Assembly (NCBI RefSeq): GCF_014203115.1
Contig: NZ_JACHIJ010000003.1
Span: 558,001 to 622,000 of the forward strand
Reading direction: 5' to 3'
DNA: 64,000 bases
DNA from: Afipia massiliensis
GTDB lineage: Bacteria; Pseudomonadota; Alphaproteobacteria; Rhizobiales; Xanthobacteraceae
The notes below the pieces were generated by a model, which was not told the DNA's origin, did no database searches, and was given only the letters and a program-made list of their open reading frames with translations. Positions 62,770 through 64,000 of this stretch are shown piece by piece; position 1 is the first letter of the stretch, and the number at the start of each line of letters is the position of its first letter. The position numbers were made by a program, and so were the translations under genes.

Positions 62770-64000
62770 ATGTACGCTTACGACGAACTCGACCGGACCA
62801 TCGTCAACGAACGTGTTTCGGAGTTTCGCGATCAGGTCGCGCGCCGGTTGTCCGGCGAACTGACCGAGGACGAATTCAAGTCACTGCGGCTGATGAACGG
62901 CGTCTATCTGCAACTGCATGCCTACATGCTGCGGATCGCGATCCCCTACGGCACGCTGTCGTCGAAGCAGCTGCGGGCGCTGGCGCATGTCGCGCGCAAG
63001 TATGACCGCGGTTACGGCCATTTCACCACCCGGCAGAACATCCAGTACAACTGGATCAAGCTGGCCGAATTGCCCGATGCGCTGGCTGATCTCGCCAAGG
63101 TCGGCATTCACGGCATGCAGACCTCAGGCAATTGCATCCGCAACGTCACTTCCGATCAGTGGGCCGGTGTCGCGCCGGGTGAAGTCGAGGACCCGCGCAT
63201 CTGGGCGGAAATTCTGCGCCAGTATTCGACGCTGCATCCGGAATTCTCGTTCCTGCCGCGCAAGTTCAAGTTCGCGATCACCGCGTCCGATCACGACCGC
63301 GCGGCCATCAAGGTTCATGACATCGGCCTGCGCATTCACCGGAACGCGGCGGGCGAGAGCGGCTTCGAGGTTCTGGTCGGCGGCGGTCTTGGCCGCACCC
63401 CGTTCATCGCCAAGACCATCAACGAATTCGTCAGTCACCGCGACATCCTGAGCTATGTCGAAGCAATTCTGCGCGTCTACAACCAGTACGGCCGCCGCGA
63501 CAATATCTACAAGGCGCGCATCAAGATCCTGGTGCACGAGCTTGGCATCGAGAAATTCAAGCAGGAGGTCGAGGAGGAGTGGGTGCAGATGCGCGACGGC
63601 GCGCTGGCGCTCGACGCCGCCGAGGTTGAAGACATCCGCTCGCGCTTCTTCTATCCGAAGTACGAAAAGCTTGCTGACACGCCGGATGAGCTGAAGAAGG
63701 CGCTGCAGAATCCGAATTTCGAGGCCTGGTACAAGAACTCCGTCGCCGCGCATAAAGCGCCGGGCTACGGCATCGTGACGCTGTCGCTCAAGCCGGTCGG
63801 CGGGCCTCCAGGTGACGCCACCGCCGAGCAGATGGACGAGATTGCCGATCTGGCCGAGAAATATTCGTTCGGCGAAATCCGCGTCGGCCACGAACAGAAT
63901 CTGGCGCTGCCGCATGTCGCCAGGCGCGATCTGCCTGCGCTGTGGCGCGCGCTCGACAAAATCGGCGTCGCGACCCCGAACGTGAATCTCGTCACCGACA
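62770..64000 (+). CDS. cysI: Nitrite/sulfite reductase, N-terminal part (cut by window edge)
   Basis: The siroheme and 4Fe-4S hemoprotein that reduces sulfite to sulfide; 410 codons are visible. Two ferredoxin-like and siroheme-binding repeats are seen: RKYDRGYGHFTTRQNIQYNWIKL near 77-99 and GMQTSGNCIRNVTSDQWAGV near 116-135. A second half-domain pair starts near GYGIVTLSLKPVGG. The four cluster cysteines would lie past the right edge. The family also contains assimilatory nitrite reductases, but the cysG-DUF2849 context favours sulfite. Confidence 0.93.
   Translation, partial: MYAYDELDRTIVNERVSEFRDQVARRLSGELTEDEFKSLRLMNGVYLQLHAYMLRIAIPYGTLSSKQLRALAHVARKYDRGYGHFTTRQNIQYNWIKLAELPDALADLAKVGIHGMQTSGNCIRNVTSDQWAGVAPGEVEDPRIWAEILRQYSTLHPEFSFLPRKFKFAITASDHDRAAIKVHDIGLRIHRNAAGESGFEVLVGGGLGRTPFIAKTINEFVSHRDILSYVEAILRVYNQYGRRDNIYKARIKILVHELGIEKFKQEVEEEWVQMRDGALALDAAEVEDIRSRFFYPKYEKLADTPDELKKALQNPNFEAWYKNSVAAHKAPGYGIVTLSLKPVGGPPGDATAEQMDEIADLAEKYSFGEIRVGHEQNLALPHVARRDLPALWRALDKIGVATPNVNLVTD

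Overview
The window is a GC-rich, gene-dense chromosomal segment from an alphaproteobacterium. The best fit is the Bradyrhizobium / Rhodopseudomonas / Nitrobacter / Afipia group (Nitrobacteraceae). The evidence is the PhyR-NepR-EcfG general stress locus, a membrane-anchored CycM-type cytochrome c, a cpa/tad pilus locus with paired Flp pilins, a urt-ure supercluster, a fused CysN/CysC, and CtrA-like TTAA-N7-TTAA sites. I saw no rRNA, tRNA, phage, insertion sequence or CRISPR array. The genus is inferred from gene content only.

Layout. 1-2413: metH (cut by the left edge) and metF, for methionine and one-carbon metabolism. 2851-6239: a luciferase-like monooxygenase, pheA-kdsB and cycM. 6443-14191: a yej-type peptide ABC importer with two tandem binding proteins, two permeases and a double ATPase. 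14318-16553: an NlpC/P60 protein and an M17 aminopeptidase. 16772-28890: the Tad/Flp pilus locus, with a decayed cpaB relic in the operon and an intact cpaB elsewhere. 29047-31292: cspA, an infA-like gene and an rhlE-like helicase. 31739-43995: a sigma-54-type promoter, urtABCDE urea transporter and ureDABCEFG urease, with three accessory genes inserted among the urease genes. 44075-53569: a sensor kinase, ecfG-nepR, phyR and a run of small envelope and stress genes. 53640-57682: a chemoreceptor and malate synthase G. 57909-64000: divergent sulfate-assimilation operons, cysD-cysNC against cysG-DUF2849-cysI (cut by the right edge).

How it works together. The urt and ure genes import and hydrolyse urea, and their promoter architecture suggests nitrogen control. 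The cys genes activate sulfate and reduce sulfite, with siroheme supplied by CysG, and a 54-bp palindrome sits between the two divergent operons. PhyR, NepR and EcfG form the stress partner switch. Reading the promoters gives six full matches to GGAAC-N16/17-CGTT, plus two near matches, between about 47.2 and 53.6 kb. Each lies in front of the switch genes or of small membrane, cell-wall or CsbD-type genes, so this stretch looks like a physically clustered EcfG regulon. The other main points are the cpaB relic, a 12-bp tandem repeat at the start of cysD, two families of dispersed palindromic repeats (one carrying the ureD start codon), and an N-box change in the stress-locus kinase.
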